Positions 11,100 to 19,879 of a stretch of DNA of 64,000 nucleotides are shown one piece after another. The notes below the pieces were generated by a model. That model was given only the letters and a program-made list of their open reading frames with translations. It was not told the origin of the DNA and made no database searches. A program made the position numbers and the translations under genes. Positions within the stretch are counted from its first letter, which is position 1, and each line of letters opens with the position of its first letter. This stretch comes from Amycolatopsis endophytica (GTDB lineage: Bacteria > Actinomycetota > Actinomycetes > Mycobacteriales > Pseudonocardiaceae): the NCBI RefSeq assembly GCF_013410405.1, contig NZ_JACCFK010000002.1:992001-1056000 (forward strand), in the 5' to 3' direction.

Positions 11100-11194
11100 G
11101 GAAGGGCCAACACGCCAGCGGGAACGGCCAACACGCTGCCCGGAAGGGCCAACACGGCGACGGGAACGGCAAACACGGGCGTGTTGGCCGCTCC
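11100..11194 (+). repeat. Intergenic 21-bp repeat block (copy 1)
   Basis: Four direct units with cores of the form GGCCAACACG or GGCAAACACG lie at 11100-11114, 11120-11135, 11142-11156 and 11162-11177, spaced about 21 bp. An inverted copy at 11179-11194 allows a hairpin with any of them. The block sits between the convergent 3' ends of the response regulator (ends 10855) and the oxidase gene (ends 11201). The rest of 10856-11099 holds no gene I can support. The same unit occurs again at 25707-25835. Confidence 0.85.
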
Positions 11195-11200
11195 GGGCGC

Positions 11201-11626
11201 TCAGCCTGCACCCAAGTCGGCCGAGAGCCAGTGCTCCGGGCGCATCGAGATGACGAAGTGTTCGCCGAGCTGGGTGCGTTCGAACTCCAGGTATCCGTCG
11301 ACCTTGCCGGGCGGCAGGTAGTGTTCGGCCAGCTTTCGTGCCAGTTCGGGGGTGTCCGGCGCGGTCGCGGTGACCGGGCCCTCCACCGATACGTAACGCA
11401 CCGTCGGCTCGATCCGTTGCGCCATCAGGCTGAACCGGCCAGCGGCCTCGATCGCACGAGCCTTGCGGGAACCGGGGGTCGTCCGGATCCACAGCTCACC
11501 GCCGGGCGTGTACTGGTACCAGATGGGGACGGTCAACGGCGCGCGGTCCGGATTTTCGGCCACCGAGAGCGCGCCGACGTGCGGCTCCGCCAGAAACTGT
11601 TCGCGTTCGTCCACCGAGAGTGCCAT
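11201..11626 (-). CDS. PPOX-class pyridoxamine 5'-phosphate oxidase-family protein
   Basis: A 141-residue split-barrel flavoprotein relative: strands PLTVPIWYQYTPGGELWIRT and SRKARAIEAAGRFSLMAQ are typical of the PPOX/F420-dependent group that binds FMN, heme or F420. The start MALSVDEREQF at 11626 is preferred; a longer frame to 11656 adds a non-conserved leader. Substrate is unknown. It is probably a small cytoplasmic oxidoreductase, and stands alone beside the repeat block. Confidence 0.85.
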   Translation of the reverse strand: MALSVDEREQFLAEPHVGALSVAENPDRAPLTVPIWYQYTPGGELWIRTTPGSRKARAIEAAGRFSLMAQRIEPTVRYVSVEGPVTATAPDTPELARKLAEHYLPPGKVDGYLEFERTQLGEHFVISMRPEHWLSADLGAG

Positions 11627-11666
11627 GCGCCCCAAGCTAGGCGAGGGGTACGACAAAAACCGGCAC

Positions 11667-12851
11667 TCAGGCCGACCAGCCGGTGCGGCCTGCCCACTCC
11701 TCCGCCCTCGCGAACGCCGCGTTGACCCAGGTCTGCTTCTCCTCGGCGTAACCGTCCACCGAACCGTCGGCGCCGTGCGCCTCCGCCAGATCCTCCTTCA
11801 CCCGGGCGTAGGTGTCGCGCTCCGCGGGGTTCGCCCGCAGCCACGCGGCGAACAACAGGGCCAGCCGCCACGCGGGGGTGGCCGTGCTGCGAACATGCAC
11901 GTTGACCGGCCGCCCGGGATCGGCCCCGTAGTGGAACCGCTTGGGCCACGGGTCGCCCCCGCCCTGCGGATCGTCCCACCAGTCTCCCGCCGCGCGGACG
12001 AAACCCGCGTCGGACAGGACGTCGGCGAACTCGTCGGCCTGCGCCAGCGTCGACACCGTCACCTGCAGGTCCAGCACGTCCTTCGCGGGCAGTCCCGGCA
12101 CCGAGGTGGACCCGATGTGGTCCACCCGGGAGGCCCGGCCCGCGGTCAGCAGCCGCAGCCGGGCCAGCGCGCGGGCGGCCTGGGCGGGCCAGGTGACGTC
12201 GTAGGGCACCAGTCGCGGCGGCATCGGCGGGCGCGGGCGGCGGAGCCGGACGTTCGCCTCGAACGGCACCAGCCGGTCCGCCCACAGCCGGTCCACCTCG
12301 GCCAGCACGGCGTCGGCGGGGCCGGAGTTGTCCAGCCACACGTCGGCGACCGCGCGGCGCTGGTCATCGGTGGCCTGCGCCCTGATGCGGGCGCGGGCGT
12401 CCTCCTCGGGCATCCCGCGCAGCTCGGTCAGGCGCCGCAGCCGGGTTTCGACGGGCGCGTCGACGATGAGGACCAGGTGGTAGTTGGGCGCGTACCCGCC
12501 CTCGACCAGCAATGGCACGTCGTGCAGGACGATCCCGTCCGGCGGCACCGCGGCCATGCGCTCGGCGGTCCGCGCGCCGATGAGCGGGTGCAGGATGCCA
12601 TTGAGCCTGCGCCGGGACTCCTCGTCGGCGAACGCCTTGGCCGCCAGCGCCGGGCGGTTCAGGCCGCCGTCCGCGCCGAGGACGTCCGCTCCGAACGCCT
12701 CGACGACCTTCGCGAGTCCGTCGGTGCCCGGTTCCACGACCTCCCTGGCGATCACGTCCGCGTCGACGTGCACCGCGCCGTGTTCGACGAGTCGCGCCGC
12801 GACGGTCGACTTCCCAGCACCGATTCCTCCGGACAACCCCACCCGCAGCAT
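11667..12851 (-). CDS. coaE: Dephospho-CoA kinase with C-terminal GrpB/UPF0157 domain
   Basis: The N-terminal ~200 residues are CoaE, the last step of coenzyme A synthesis (phosphorylation of dephospho-CoA). They show P-loop GLSGGIGAGKS, DADVIARE and DVPLLVEGGY. The C-terminal ~180 residues are a GrpB/UPF0157 nucleotidyltransferase-fold domain (DHIGSTSVPGLPAKDVLDLQ, KRFHYGAD, VNVHV). This fusion is usual in mycobacteria and relatives, where the tail is thought to aid folding or regulation. Total 394 residues. ATG 12851 (MLRVGLSGG) is chosen; an ATG nine bases upstream is also possible. Confidence 0.95.
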   Translation of the reverse strand: MLRVGLSGGIGAGKSTVAARLVEHGAVHVDADVIAREVVEPGTDGLAKVVEAFGADVLGADGGLNRPALAAKAFADEESRRRLNGILHPLIGARTAERMAAVPPDGIVLHDVPLLVEGGYAPNYHLVLIVDAPVETRLRRLTELRGMPEEDARARIRAQATDDQRRAVADVWLDNSGPADAVLAEVDRLWADRLVPFEANVRLRRPRPPMPPRLVPYDVTWPAQAARALARLRLLTAGRASRVDHIGSTSVPGLPAKDVLDLQVTVSTLAQADEFADVLSDAGFVRAAGDWWDDPQGGGDPWPKRFHYGADPGRPVNVHVRSTATPAWRLALLFAAWLRANPAERDTYARVKEDLAEAHGADGSVDGYAEEKQTWVNAAFARAEEWAGRTGWSA

Positions 12852-13006
12852 GGTTCGCATTAGACCAGACCCCACGAACGGGTGGTCTTGACTCCCCGGA
12901 CGGCTTGTAATCCAAACGAGACGGGTGACACGCCGCGCCGCTACTACGCTTCGGCCCGCTCGTTGCGTACGGTGCGCGGCGGGAAGGTCGCCCATACGGA
13001 GGAACG

Positions 13007-13222
13007 ATGTTGTCGCGCAGCAAGCACGCCGGGAGGCACCGGCTCGGCGCGCCCGGTCTGGTGCACTGCGTCATGCATCGTCCCGTGGCGATTGCGCTGG
13101 AGGAGTACCGCCGCACCTGGCTGACCGCCCTGCTGATCCCCGCGAAACACAGTCTCGCCGGCCTCAAGCGCCGCGCCCGCGCGGCCGCGCTCGAACGCGC
13201 CTGGGCGCCCGCCATCAGCTGA
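13007..13222 (+). CDS. Small hypothetical protein (71 aa)
   Basis: A 71-residue Arg/Ala/Leu-rich protein. A perfect GGAGG ribosome binding site lies five bases before the ATG, which is strong support for translation. The sequence has a His/Arg-rich start and a basic helical end (LKRRARAAALERAW). No family recognised. It is convergent with the secreted protease gene; the two share a hairpin. Confidence 0.6.
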   Translation: MLSRSKHAGRHRLGAPGLVHCVMHRPVAIALEEYRRTWLTALLIPAKHSLAGLKRRARAAALERAWAPAIS

Positions 13223-13235
13223 CCCCGGACATGGC

Positions 13236-13268
13236 GAGGCCCCCGCCGGGCGCACCGGCAGGGGTCTC
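13236..13268. terminator. Bidirectional hairpin between convergent genes
   Basis: A stem of about 14 bp (13236-13249 with 13255-13268, one mismatch and one G-T pair) lies between the 71-aa gene and the protease gene, just past both stop codons. Confidence 0.65.
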
Positions 13269-13280
13269 GTGTCCTGCTGG

Positions 13281-14408
13281 TCAGCCGGTGACCAGCGTCA
13301 GGCCGTAGGCCGACAGGATCTCGTTGACCGGCTGGAAGTAGGTCGTCCCGCCGCTGGTGCAGTCACCGGAACCACCCGAGGTGACGCCCTGCGCCTGGCT
13401 GCCGCTGACCCACGAGCCACCCGAGTCACCCGGCTCGGCGCACGCGTTGGTCTTGGTCAGGCCGGACACGGTGCCCTCGGCGTAGTTGACGGTCTGGTTG
13501 GTGGCCTGGATCGTGCCGCAGTGCCAGCCCGTCGTCGAACCCGAGCGGCAGACCGACGAACCGACCGCGGCGGCGGTGTGCCCGGTGACCGTCACGTCCC
13601 CGTTGCCGTAACCGTCCACAGTGGGCGACGGCGTCCAGGACGAGTTGGTGGTCACGTGGCTGTAGTCGTTGCCGGGGAAGGAAGACCCCTCGAAGGAGCC
13701 CATGGCCGAGCCGTCCGGCGCGGTGACCGAGTCGCCCGCGTTGCCGCAGTGCCCCGCCGAGACGAACCCGCCCTCGACCGAGAAGCCGACGGAGCAGCGC
13801 GCGGCGTCGTTGATGTAGTAGGCGTCCCCGCCGACCACGTCGCCCGCGAACAGCCGCGGCGCGCTGGTGACCTCTTCGACCTGCACCGGTCCCGCCGCGC
13901 GGGCCTGGCCGAGGAAGCCCTGCACGTCGGCGGCCTGCGCGCCCGGCAGCACCGTCACCACGACGCTGTTGGCCTGCTCGTCGACGTACCAGCCGGTGAC
14001 CTGGCGCGGCGCGGCCGGGCCGGCGAGCGTGTCGATGGCGGTCTTGGTCGCGTCCAGCGCCGACTGGGTGTGGGCGACCAGCGCGGTGTCCGCGCCGGTG
14101 GCCTCGACCGCGGCGGCCTGGGCGGCGTCGGTGACGCCGACGACCAACTTGCCCGACGCGGCGTCGTACCAGGCACCACCGAAGGCGGAGCCGGCGGCGG
14201 CCTGCGCGGCCGGGGCGATGCTCGCGGCCGCGGCCTCCTCGGCCATCCGGGTGCCGGCCTGCTCGGCGGTCAGCCCGAGGTCGCGCTGCATCGCGCCGAC
14301 CAGGGGCGAGGCAGCCGCCGCGCCGGCGACGTTCACGGAGGCGGCGAGGACGGAACCGACGGCGAGTGCGGTGAGGCCGAACGACTTGACGAGGGGTGAT
14401 CGCTTCAT
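13281..14408 (-). CDS. Secreted S1-family serine protease (streptogrisin/alpha-lytic type)
   Basis: A 375-residue pre-pro-protease. The signal peptide (MKRSPLVKSFGL... ending near VAGAAAAS) is followed by a pro-region of about 155 residues with the alpha-lytic pro-domain pattern, then a chymotrypsin-like domain. The catalytic triad is visible: His220 (SAGHC), Asp248 (NDYSHV) and Ser329 (PGDSGGSW). Paired cysteines flank these sites. The start with AAGGA seven bases upstream is preferred over one eleven codons earlier. Streptogrisin-like enzymes are exported and self-cleave the pro-region; substrate preference is not assigned. Confidence 0.95.
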   Translation of the reverse strand: MKRSPLVKSFGLTALAVGSVLAASVNVAGAAAASPLVGAMQRDLGLTAEQAGTRMAEEAAAASIAPAAQAAAGSAFGGAWYDAASGKLVVGVTDAAQAAAVEATGADTALVAHTQSALDATKTAIDTLAGPAAPRQVTGWYVDEQANSVVVTVLPGAQAADVQGFLGQARAAGPVQVEEVTSAPRLFAGDVVGGDAYYINDAARCSVGFSVEGGFVSAGHCGNAGDSVTAPDGSAMGSFEGSSFPGNDYSHVTTNSSWTPSPTVDGYGNGDVTVTGHTAAAVGSSVCRSGSTTGWHCGTIQATNQTVNYAEGTVSGLTKTNACAEPGDSGGSWVSGSQAQGVTSGGSGDCTSGGTTYFQPVNEILSAYGLTLVTG

Positions 14409-14639
14409 CGAGCACTTCCTTGGAGACGGGGACCGGTTCACCCAGCAGTGTGGTCATCGTCCGGAGAAGTTGTCACCCGGCGAAAGTAGGGTTGGTGAAT
14501 ATCTCCCCCGGCCGGCCCCGTCCGGTCGTCCTGTCCGGAGGCCCGCCGCGCGAGGTCGGGCGGGCCGAGGTCATCGCGCAGGACACCCGGAGATCGCGCC
14601 CGGTGGCGACCTCCGCCAGGACGTCCGCGACGGGACCGG

Positions 14640-15878
14640 CTAGCTCACGCAGCCGGACAGGTCGGTGCTGGACTCCGGGGACACGCTGGACGGCGTGGTG
14701 GTGGCCGCGCCGGCGGTCTCGGCCGCCTGCTTCGCCACGCTCGCCGGTGTCGTCGCGGTACCGCTGCTCGCGGAGGTCCGCCCGGAGGCGCCGCCCAGCA
14801 GGGCGTCGACGAAGCCCTGGACCTGCGTGGGGTCGACCTTGACCGCGTCGCCGTCGTAGGGCGTGGCCAGGCTCAGGCTCTGCACCGGGATGGTGGCGAA
14901 GGTGATCCCGTCCGAGGTCAGATTGTGCATCTGCTCGGCGAAGGTCAGGACGTCCCAGCCCCTGTCGAGGATGACCGAGGACGTCACGGCGCCGACGAGC
15001 GCGGACAGCCTGGCCGGGTCGGTGAGGGTGCCGGAGTCGAGCACGACCTCCGCCATGCCGGACAGGAACGCCTGCTGACGCGCGATCCGGCCGAGGTCGC
15101 TGCCCGGAACGCCGTGCCGCTGGCGGACGAACGCCAGCGCCTGGGCACCGGACAGCGTCTGCTCCCCCGCCGGGAAGTCCGCACCGGAGTAGCTGTCGTG
15201 CACCGGCGCCTTCAGGCACACGGGGACGCCGCCGACGGCGTTGCTCAAGGTGTAGAACCCCGCCAGGTTGACCGCCGCGTAGTGGTTGATCGCCAGACCG
15301 GTGAAATCCTCGACGGTTTCGATCGCGGTGCGCGCCCCCGCCGCCGCGGCCTCGCGTTCCAGTTCGGCGCCGGAGAGGCCCTCGCCGCTCAGCGTCGCCA
15401 GCGCCGCCTGCTTGCCGTAGGTGTACGCGGAGTTGATCTTGTGCTTGCCGTGGCCACCCGCGATCTGGACGTAGGAGTCGCGCGGGAGGGAGATCGCGGT
15501 GGCGGACCCGCCGCCCGCCGGGACGTGCACGACGATCATCGTGTCGGTGGTGTCGCCGCCGTCGGCGGAGTCACCGGCGTGGAGCTGGTCGAGCAGGGCC
15601 TGCGGCAGCGGGTTCCCGTGCACGTCGGTACGCGAGTCGAGGCCGACCAGCAGGATGTTCTGCGCGACGGCGAGGCTGTCTCGGCCGGCCGGGAGCTGCG
15701 CCGACGGGGCGATCACGTCCGCGGTGGCGAGGTCGCTGTCCAGGCGGGACAGCTGGGTCCAGGCGAAACCGGTACCCGCGAGCACGAGCAGTGACGCCAG
15801 GCCGACGGCGGTGTGCCGGACCGGTCGCCAACGGCCGCGGCGCGCGGGCGCGTCCGTCACCCCCCGTCTGCGCAACAC
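14640..15878 (-). CDS. LytR-CpsA-Psr (LCP) family cell-wall glycopolymer ligase
   Basis: A 412-residue membrane-anchored enzyme: a short cytoplasmic basic start, one membrane segment (about residues 23-40), then an extracellular LCP domain with NILLVGLDSR, SLPRDSYVQIAG, KINSAYTYG, VGGVPVCLK and FVRQRHGVPGSDLGR. LCP proteins transfer polyprenyl-linked glycopolymers, arabinogalactan or teichoic-type, to peptidoglycan. The C-terminus is a Ser/Thr/Ala-rich tail ending in a lone Cys. In many actinobacterial homologues a LytR_C domain follows; here it is not evident. Confidence 0.92.
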   Translation of the reverse strand: MLRRRGVTDAPARRGRWRPVRHTAVGLASLLVLAGTGFAWTQLSRLDSDLATADVIAPSAQLPAGRDSLAVAQNILLVGLDSRTDVHGNPLPQALLDQLHAGDSADGGDTTDTMIVVHVPAGGGSATAISLPRDSYVQIAGGHGKHKINSAYTYGKQAALATLSGEGLSGAELEREAAAAGARTAIETVEDFTGLAINHYAAVNLAGFYTLSNAVGGVPVCLKAPVHDSYSGADFPAGEQTLSGAQALAFVRQRHGVPGSDLGRIARQQAFLSGMAEVVLDSGTLTDPARLSALVGAVTSSVILDRGWDVLTFAEQMHNLTSDGITFATIPVQSLSLATPYDGDAVKVDPTQVQGFVDALLGGASGRTSASSGTATTPASVAKQAAETAGAATTTPSSVSPESSTDLSGCVS

Positions 15879-15984
15879 CCCGGTCCCCCTCGGATTTCAC
15901 TCGATCCAGTTATCTCCAGCATCCACGAGAAAACTGACAGTTTGCTGTGAAATCCGGTCGCGCTTGATGAAGATCCGGTCACGC

Positions 15985-16023
15985 GAGAAGCCCGCCCCCC
16001 GGGGGACCGGGGGCGGGCTTCTC
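15985..16023 (-). terminator. Strong hairpin terminator
   Basis: A perfect 15-bp stem, 15985-15999 with 16009-16023. It lies about 117 nt downstream of the small zinc-knuckle gene and about 100 nt upstream of the LCP start, so it should isolate these two minus-strand genes. Confidence 0.7.
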
Positions 16024-16139
16024 GGCGTTTGGAGTGAGCGCGGCGGGGTGCCGGAGTTCGCGGGCAGGCTGGGCAGCCCGCCGCGCTCGACCGGCCGGCA
16101 CGCGAGGGGGAGGGCGGCGCCGGACGGCTGGATCGTGCG

Positions 16140-16313
16140 CTAGGAAGCCTCCGCGGAGGTGGTCCCGGCCGAGCGGGCCAGCGCCCAGGACGGAGGACCG
16201 CACTGCGGCCGCCACGTGCCCAGGTGCACCCACTGCCGTCCCCAGCTGTACCCGGCGAGCACCACCTGGCGGTGGCACCGCGAGCAGGGCTGCGGCGGCG
16301 AATCGACCTTCAT
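16140..16313 (-). CDS. Small CxxC-containing hypothetical protein (57 aa)
   Basis: A short ORF of 57 residues beginning MKVDSPPQPCSRCHRQVVL. It has an AAGGGG ribosome binding site seven bases before the ATG. The motif C-S-R-C-H near residues 10-14 and a third Cys at 38 suggest a zinc knuckle; the Trp-rich middle (YSWGRQWVHLGTWRP) looks globular. No function is known to me. It lies 100 bp downstream of the LuxR regulator on the same strand. Confidence 0.6.
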   Translation of the reverse strand: MKVDSPPQPCSRCHRQVVLAGYSWGRQWVHLGTWRPQCGPPSWALARSAGTTSAEAS

Positions 16314-16401
16314 GACCACCCCTTGCGTGTTCTCGGCTCCGGTCGCGAATACCAGAGTGCCTGCGGAAAGGGGCCGGGAAACCGGGGTTCCTACGCATCT
16401 C

Positions 16402-16425
16402 GGTACGTAGACCGCGCTACGTACC
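16402..16425. promoter_or_regulatory. 9-bp perfect inverted repeat over the end of the LuxR gene
   Basis: GGTACGTAG and CTACGTACC are separated by 6 nt and include the stop codon of the LuxR-type gene. It could be a weak terminator or an operator for the small gene 90 bp downstream; sequence alone does not decide. Confidence 0.4.
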
Positions 16426-18732
16426 CTCCTCGGCGGCGGCCCGCTGCTCGGTCAGCCACGCCGCGATCTGGGCCCGCGAGGTGAAGCCGAGCTTGGTCAG
16501 GATGTTCTCCACGTGCGTCTCGGCGGTGCGCTGCGCGATGACCAGGCGTCCCGCGATCTGCTTGTTGCTCAGCCCCTCGGCCACCAGCTCGGCGATCTCG
16601 CGCTCGCGGCGGGTCAGCCCGCCCGGCAGCGGCGCACGGCGCTTCACCCGTGCGGTCGTCGCGGGCTGCTTCTCGGCCAATGCGAACGCGATCGCCTCGT
16701 CCGGGCCCAGTCCGGCCGCCGCCTCGAACGCCGTCCGGAACGCCTCGGCGCCCAGCGCCTCCTCCGACCGCGCCCGGCAGGACTCGTCGAAGCCGACGTA
16801 GGGGCTGGTCTCGAAGATCTTCGAACCGCTCAGCCGCCACACCGCGCGTGCCGCGCCCAGCAGCCCGGCCGCCCGCTCGTGCCGCCCGGCCGCGGACGCG
16901 CACCAGGCCAGGGCGTTGACGGCGAACGCGACCTGGGACCGGTCGGTGCGCTGCATCGCCAGCGACTCGCGCAGCAGTGACGCCGACCGGCGGTAGTCGC
17001 CCTGACGCCACGCCTGCAGGGCCACGGTCCACAGCGCGTAGGTCTTGAGCCAGTCGACCTGGTGCTCGTCGGTCAGCGCGAGCGCCTCCTCGGCCACCGC
17101 CTCGCCCGCGGGGTCGTCGAGGAAGAACAACACGGACGCCAGGACGATGAGCGTGTTGCACATCTGCCGGGGGTCATCGGCCGCGCGGTAGTGGCTGAGC
17201 GCCTGTTCCAGCAGCTCCCGGCCGTGGACCAGATCACCCCCGTAGAAGGTGCCCATGCCCGCGCACTGCGCCCAGCCCGCCCGCAACGCGTCGTCGTCCA
17301 GCTCATCGGCCAGTTCACGCAGCTCGGCCAGCATGGCCCGCACCGGTGCCGCGTCCCGCATCTGGATCCCGGTGAAGGCACCCGCCTGCAGCGCCAGGCC
17401 GCGCCGGTGGGTGCCGCGCTCGGGATCGGCGTCCAGCGCGGCCTTGAGCCAGCGGTAGCCCTCGACCGGGAACCCGCCCGCGAACCAGTAGTCCCACAGG
17501 GGCACCGCGATGGCCGCCGCCCCGGCCGCGCGCTCCGGATCGGCCAGGCAGTACTCCAGCACGACGCGGATGTTGGGCTGCTCGCGCCGCAGCCGGTCGA
17601 TCCACTCCAGCTGGCGCGGGCCGAAGCTCTCCTCGCGGTAGCGGCGGGCGAGCCGGGCGCAGTAGGCGACCTGCCTGTGGCGCACGCCGTCCTCGCGCCC
17701 GGACACGGCGAGCTTGATGTGCCCGTACTCGCGGACCGTTTCGAGCATCCCGTACCAGGCGGCGCGGCCGAACGTCCCGTTGCGCCGGATCAGGATGGAC
17801 TTGTCCACCATGCCCGCCACGAGGTCGAGCACCTCGTCGGATCCGATGCCGACGCCGGCGCACACCGCTTCGGCGGCCTCCAGGTCGAACCCGCCGGCGA
17901 ACACCGACACCGCCGACCACACCGCCTGTTCCGGGCGGGAGCACAGGTCGAAGCTCCAGGCGATCGCCGCGCCCAGCGTCTGCTGCCGGTCCGGTGCCGT
18001 GCGGCTGCCATCGGTGAGCAGCCGGAACCGGTCGTCCAGGCGGTGCAGGATCTGCTCCAGCGAGAGCACCCGCAGCCGGACCGCGGCCAGTTCCAGCGCC
18101 AGCGGGATGCCGTCGAGGCGGCGGCAGATTCTGACGACGAGGTCGCGGTTGGACGCGTCGACGGTGAAGCCGGGCACCACCGCGGCGGCCCGCTCGGCGA
18201 ACAGGGTCACCGCCCCGACGGCGGGCTCCCCCGCCGAGGGCACCGGCAGCGGCGGCACCAGCAGCACCTGCTCACCGTCGGCGCGCAGGAGCTGACGGCT
18301 GGTGGCCAGCACACGCACCGACGAGGTGGCCGACAGCAGTTTGGCGACCAGCACCGCGCAGGCGTCCAGGACGTGCTCGCAGTTGTCCAGCACGAGCAGC
18401 GCGCGTTTGTCCTCCAGGTACTCGGCGAGCCCGCTGACCTGCGCACCGACCTCGTCGGTCAGGCCGAGGGTGGTGGCGATCGTGTGCGTCAGCAGCGCGG
18501 GATCGCGCAACTCGGCCAGCGGCACGAACCAGACGCCGTCGGGGAAGGCCCGCCGCACGTCGGCGGCGGCGCGCAGGGCCAGCCGCGTCTTCCCGACGCC
18601 ACCGGCCCCGGTCAGCGTGACCAGCCTGGCCGTGGCCAGCAGGCGCCGGGTTTCGGCGAGCTCGCGGCGTCTGCCCACGAAGCTGGTCAGCTCACTGGGC
18701 AGGTTGCCGGCGCCCCGCGATGCGTCGGGCAT
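16417..18732 (-). CDS. Large LuxR-family regulator with NB-ARC-like ATPase and TPR-like region
   Basis: A 771-residue regulator. The N-terminal STAND-type ATPase has Walker A GAGGVGKT (about residues 42-49), ALLVLDNCEHVLD (Walker B) and the GIPLALELAA motif typical of NB-ARC/AfsR-like proteins. A long helical, TPR-like middle follows, and a C-terminal LuxR helix-turn-helix (GLTRREREIAELVAEGLSNK, about residues 710-760). Such proteins act as ATP-gated switches for secondary metabolism or stress. Its signal is unknown. It is transcribed toward the small CxxC gene and may share a transcript with the hydrolase gene 30 bp upstream. Confidence 0.9.
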   Translation of the reverse strand: MPDASRGAGNLPSELTSFVGRRRELAETRRLLATARLVTLTGAGGVGKTRLALRAAADVRRAFPDGVWFVPLAELRDPALLTHTIATTLGLTDEVGAQVSGLAEYLEDKRALLVLDNCEHVLDACAVLVAKLLSATSSVRVLATSRQLLRADGEQVLLVPPLPVPSAGEPAVGAVTLFAERAAAVVPGFTVDASNRDLVVRICRRLDGIPLALELAAVRLRVLSLEQILHRLDDRFRLLTDGSRTAPDRQQTLGAAIAWSFDLCSRPEQAVWSAVSVFAGGFDLEAAEAVCAGVGIGSDEVLDLVAGMVDKSILIRRNGTFGRAAWYGMLETVREYGHIKLAVSGREDGVRHRQVAYCARLARRYREESFGPRQLEWIDRLRREQPNIRVVLEYCLADPERAAGAAAIAVPLWDYWFAGGFPVEGYRWLKAALDADPERGTHRRGLALQAGAFTGIQMRDAAPVRAMLAELRELADELDDDALRAGWAQCAGMGTFYGGDLVHGRELLEQALSHYRAADDPRQMCNTLIVLASVLFFLDDPAGEAVAEEALALTDEHQVDWLKTYALWTVALQAWRQGDYRRSASLLRESLAMQRTDRSQVAFAVNALAWCASAAGRHERAAGLLGAARAVWRLSGSKIFETSPYVGFDESCRARSEEALGAEAFRTAFEAAAGLGPDEAIAFALAEKQPATTARVKRRAPLPGGLTRREREIAELVAEGLSNKQIAGRLVIAQRTAETHVENILTKLGFTSRAQIAAWLTEQRAAAEEGT

Positions 18733-18762
18733 CCCCCGATTCTATGCCCGGTTCGTACGGGA

Positions 18763-19782
18763 TCAGGCGGTGCGCAGGCGGCCGTGGCGTCGCAGAAGAG
18801 CCACCAGGAGGGTGTTGACCGCCTCGGGGTGTTCCAGCGGGAAGGCGTGCCCGGCGTGGGGCAGCACGACGAGTTCGGCTCCGGGCACCGCGCGGGCGAT
18901 GGCCTCGCTGTGCTCCGGAGGCGTCACGATGTCGTCCGCTCCGGCCAGCACCAGGCAGCCGACGCGGTGCAGCGCGGCGAGCGCGGCGACCTTGTCGTGC
19001 ACGCGAAACTGGGGGAAGAAGTCGGCCAGCACGTCCAGCGGAGTCGCCCCGATCTGCTCGACCAGGAAATCGGCGACGTGCGGTGGCACCTCCGAAGCGA
19101 AGGCGTGCCGCGGCACCAAAGCCCCGGCCAGCTCGCGCAACGGCCCGGACAGCACCGTGACGCGGTGCAGCAGGGCCAGCGCCCACGGCGTGACCCGGTG
19201 CAGTGCCCGCATGCCGTGCCGTGGCAGGCCGAGGTCGCCCAGCACCGGCTCGGCACTGGTGGCCAGCAGCGCGACGGCCGCGATGCGGGTGCCGAACAGC
19301 TCCGGGCACTGCTCGGCGAGTGCCATGACCGTCATGCCGCCCATCGAGTGCCCGGCCACGACGACCGGCCCGCGCGGCGCGGTCGACTCGATGACGGCAC
19401 GCAGGTCGCGGCCCAGCTGGTCGACGGTGGCGTGCTCGGCGGGCCCGCGCCCGGACCGGCCATGGCCGCGCTGGTCCCAGGTCACCACCCGGGCGTGGCG
19501 CGCCAGCTCCGGCGTCTGGAAGCTCCAGCTCGCGCCGGAGAGCGCGTAGCCGTGGCACAGCACGACCGTGACCGGCGCGCGTGGGTCACCCTGGATCTCG
19601 GCGTGCAGCTCGACGCCGTCGTCCGCGATCACGGTCCGGCTCTCGCCCCGTGGCCTGCTGATCGGCACGGCCCCGCCACCGGACGCGGCCGTCGGCAGGC
19701 CGCCGGTCGCGGCACGCAGCGCGGTGCGGGTCAGCACGAACCCGGCCACCAGGCCCAGTTCCACCGCCTTGACCGCTCGCAT
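18763..19782 (-). CDS. Alpha/beta hydrolase
   Basis: A 339-residue alpha/beta-hydrolase-fold enzyme. The oxyanion region is VVLCHGYALSGASW, the nucleophile elbow GHSMGG carries the catalytic Ser, the acid is in LAGADDIVTPPEHS, and the catalytic His is in HAGHAFPLEHPE. The first 25 residues are hydrophobic (VELGLVAGFVLTRTAL), so it may be membrane-anchored or exported. Substrate unknown. The gene lies 30 bp upstream of the LuxR/NB-ARC regulator on the same strand. Confidence 0.92.
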   Translation of the reverse strand: MRAVKAVELGLVAGFVLTRTALRAATGGLPTAASGGGAVPISRPRGESRTVIADDGVELHAEIQGDPRAPVTVVLCHGYALSGASWSFQTPELARHARVVTWDQRGHGRSGRGPAEHATVDQLGRDLRAVIESTAPRGPVVVAGHSMGGMTVMALAEQCPELFGTRIAAVALLATSAEPVLGDLGLPRHGMRALHRVTPWALALLHRVTVLSGPLRELAGALVPRHAFASEVPPHVADFLVEQIGATPLDVLADFFPQFRVHDKVAALAALHRVGCLVLAGADDIVTPPEHSEAIARAVPGAELVVLPHAGHAFPLEHPEAVNTLLVALLRRHGRLRTA

Positions 19783-19879
19783 GACCCGACCTCCGGTGCG
19801 CGGTTCGCTTCAGGTTCGACCCTGCCGGGGCATACGGGGTTCCGGGCACCGGGAAAGTACGTATTCCGGTACGGATGCT

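Noticed and set aside
11100..11194. CRISPR array
   Set aside because: Units are only about 15 bp, vary in sequence, have gaps of 5-6 bp and include an inverted copy. There are no Cas genes.
14409..14639. Possible gene remnant after the LCP gene (a frame reading LRELAGPVADVLAEVATGRD)
   Set aside because: It has reasonable codon use but no start, no recognisable family and overlaps the LCP end in another frame; it could be chance.
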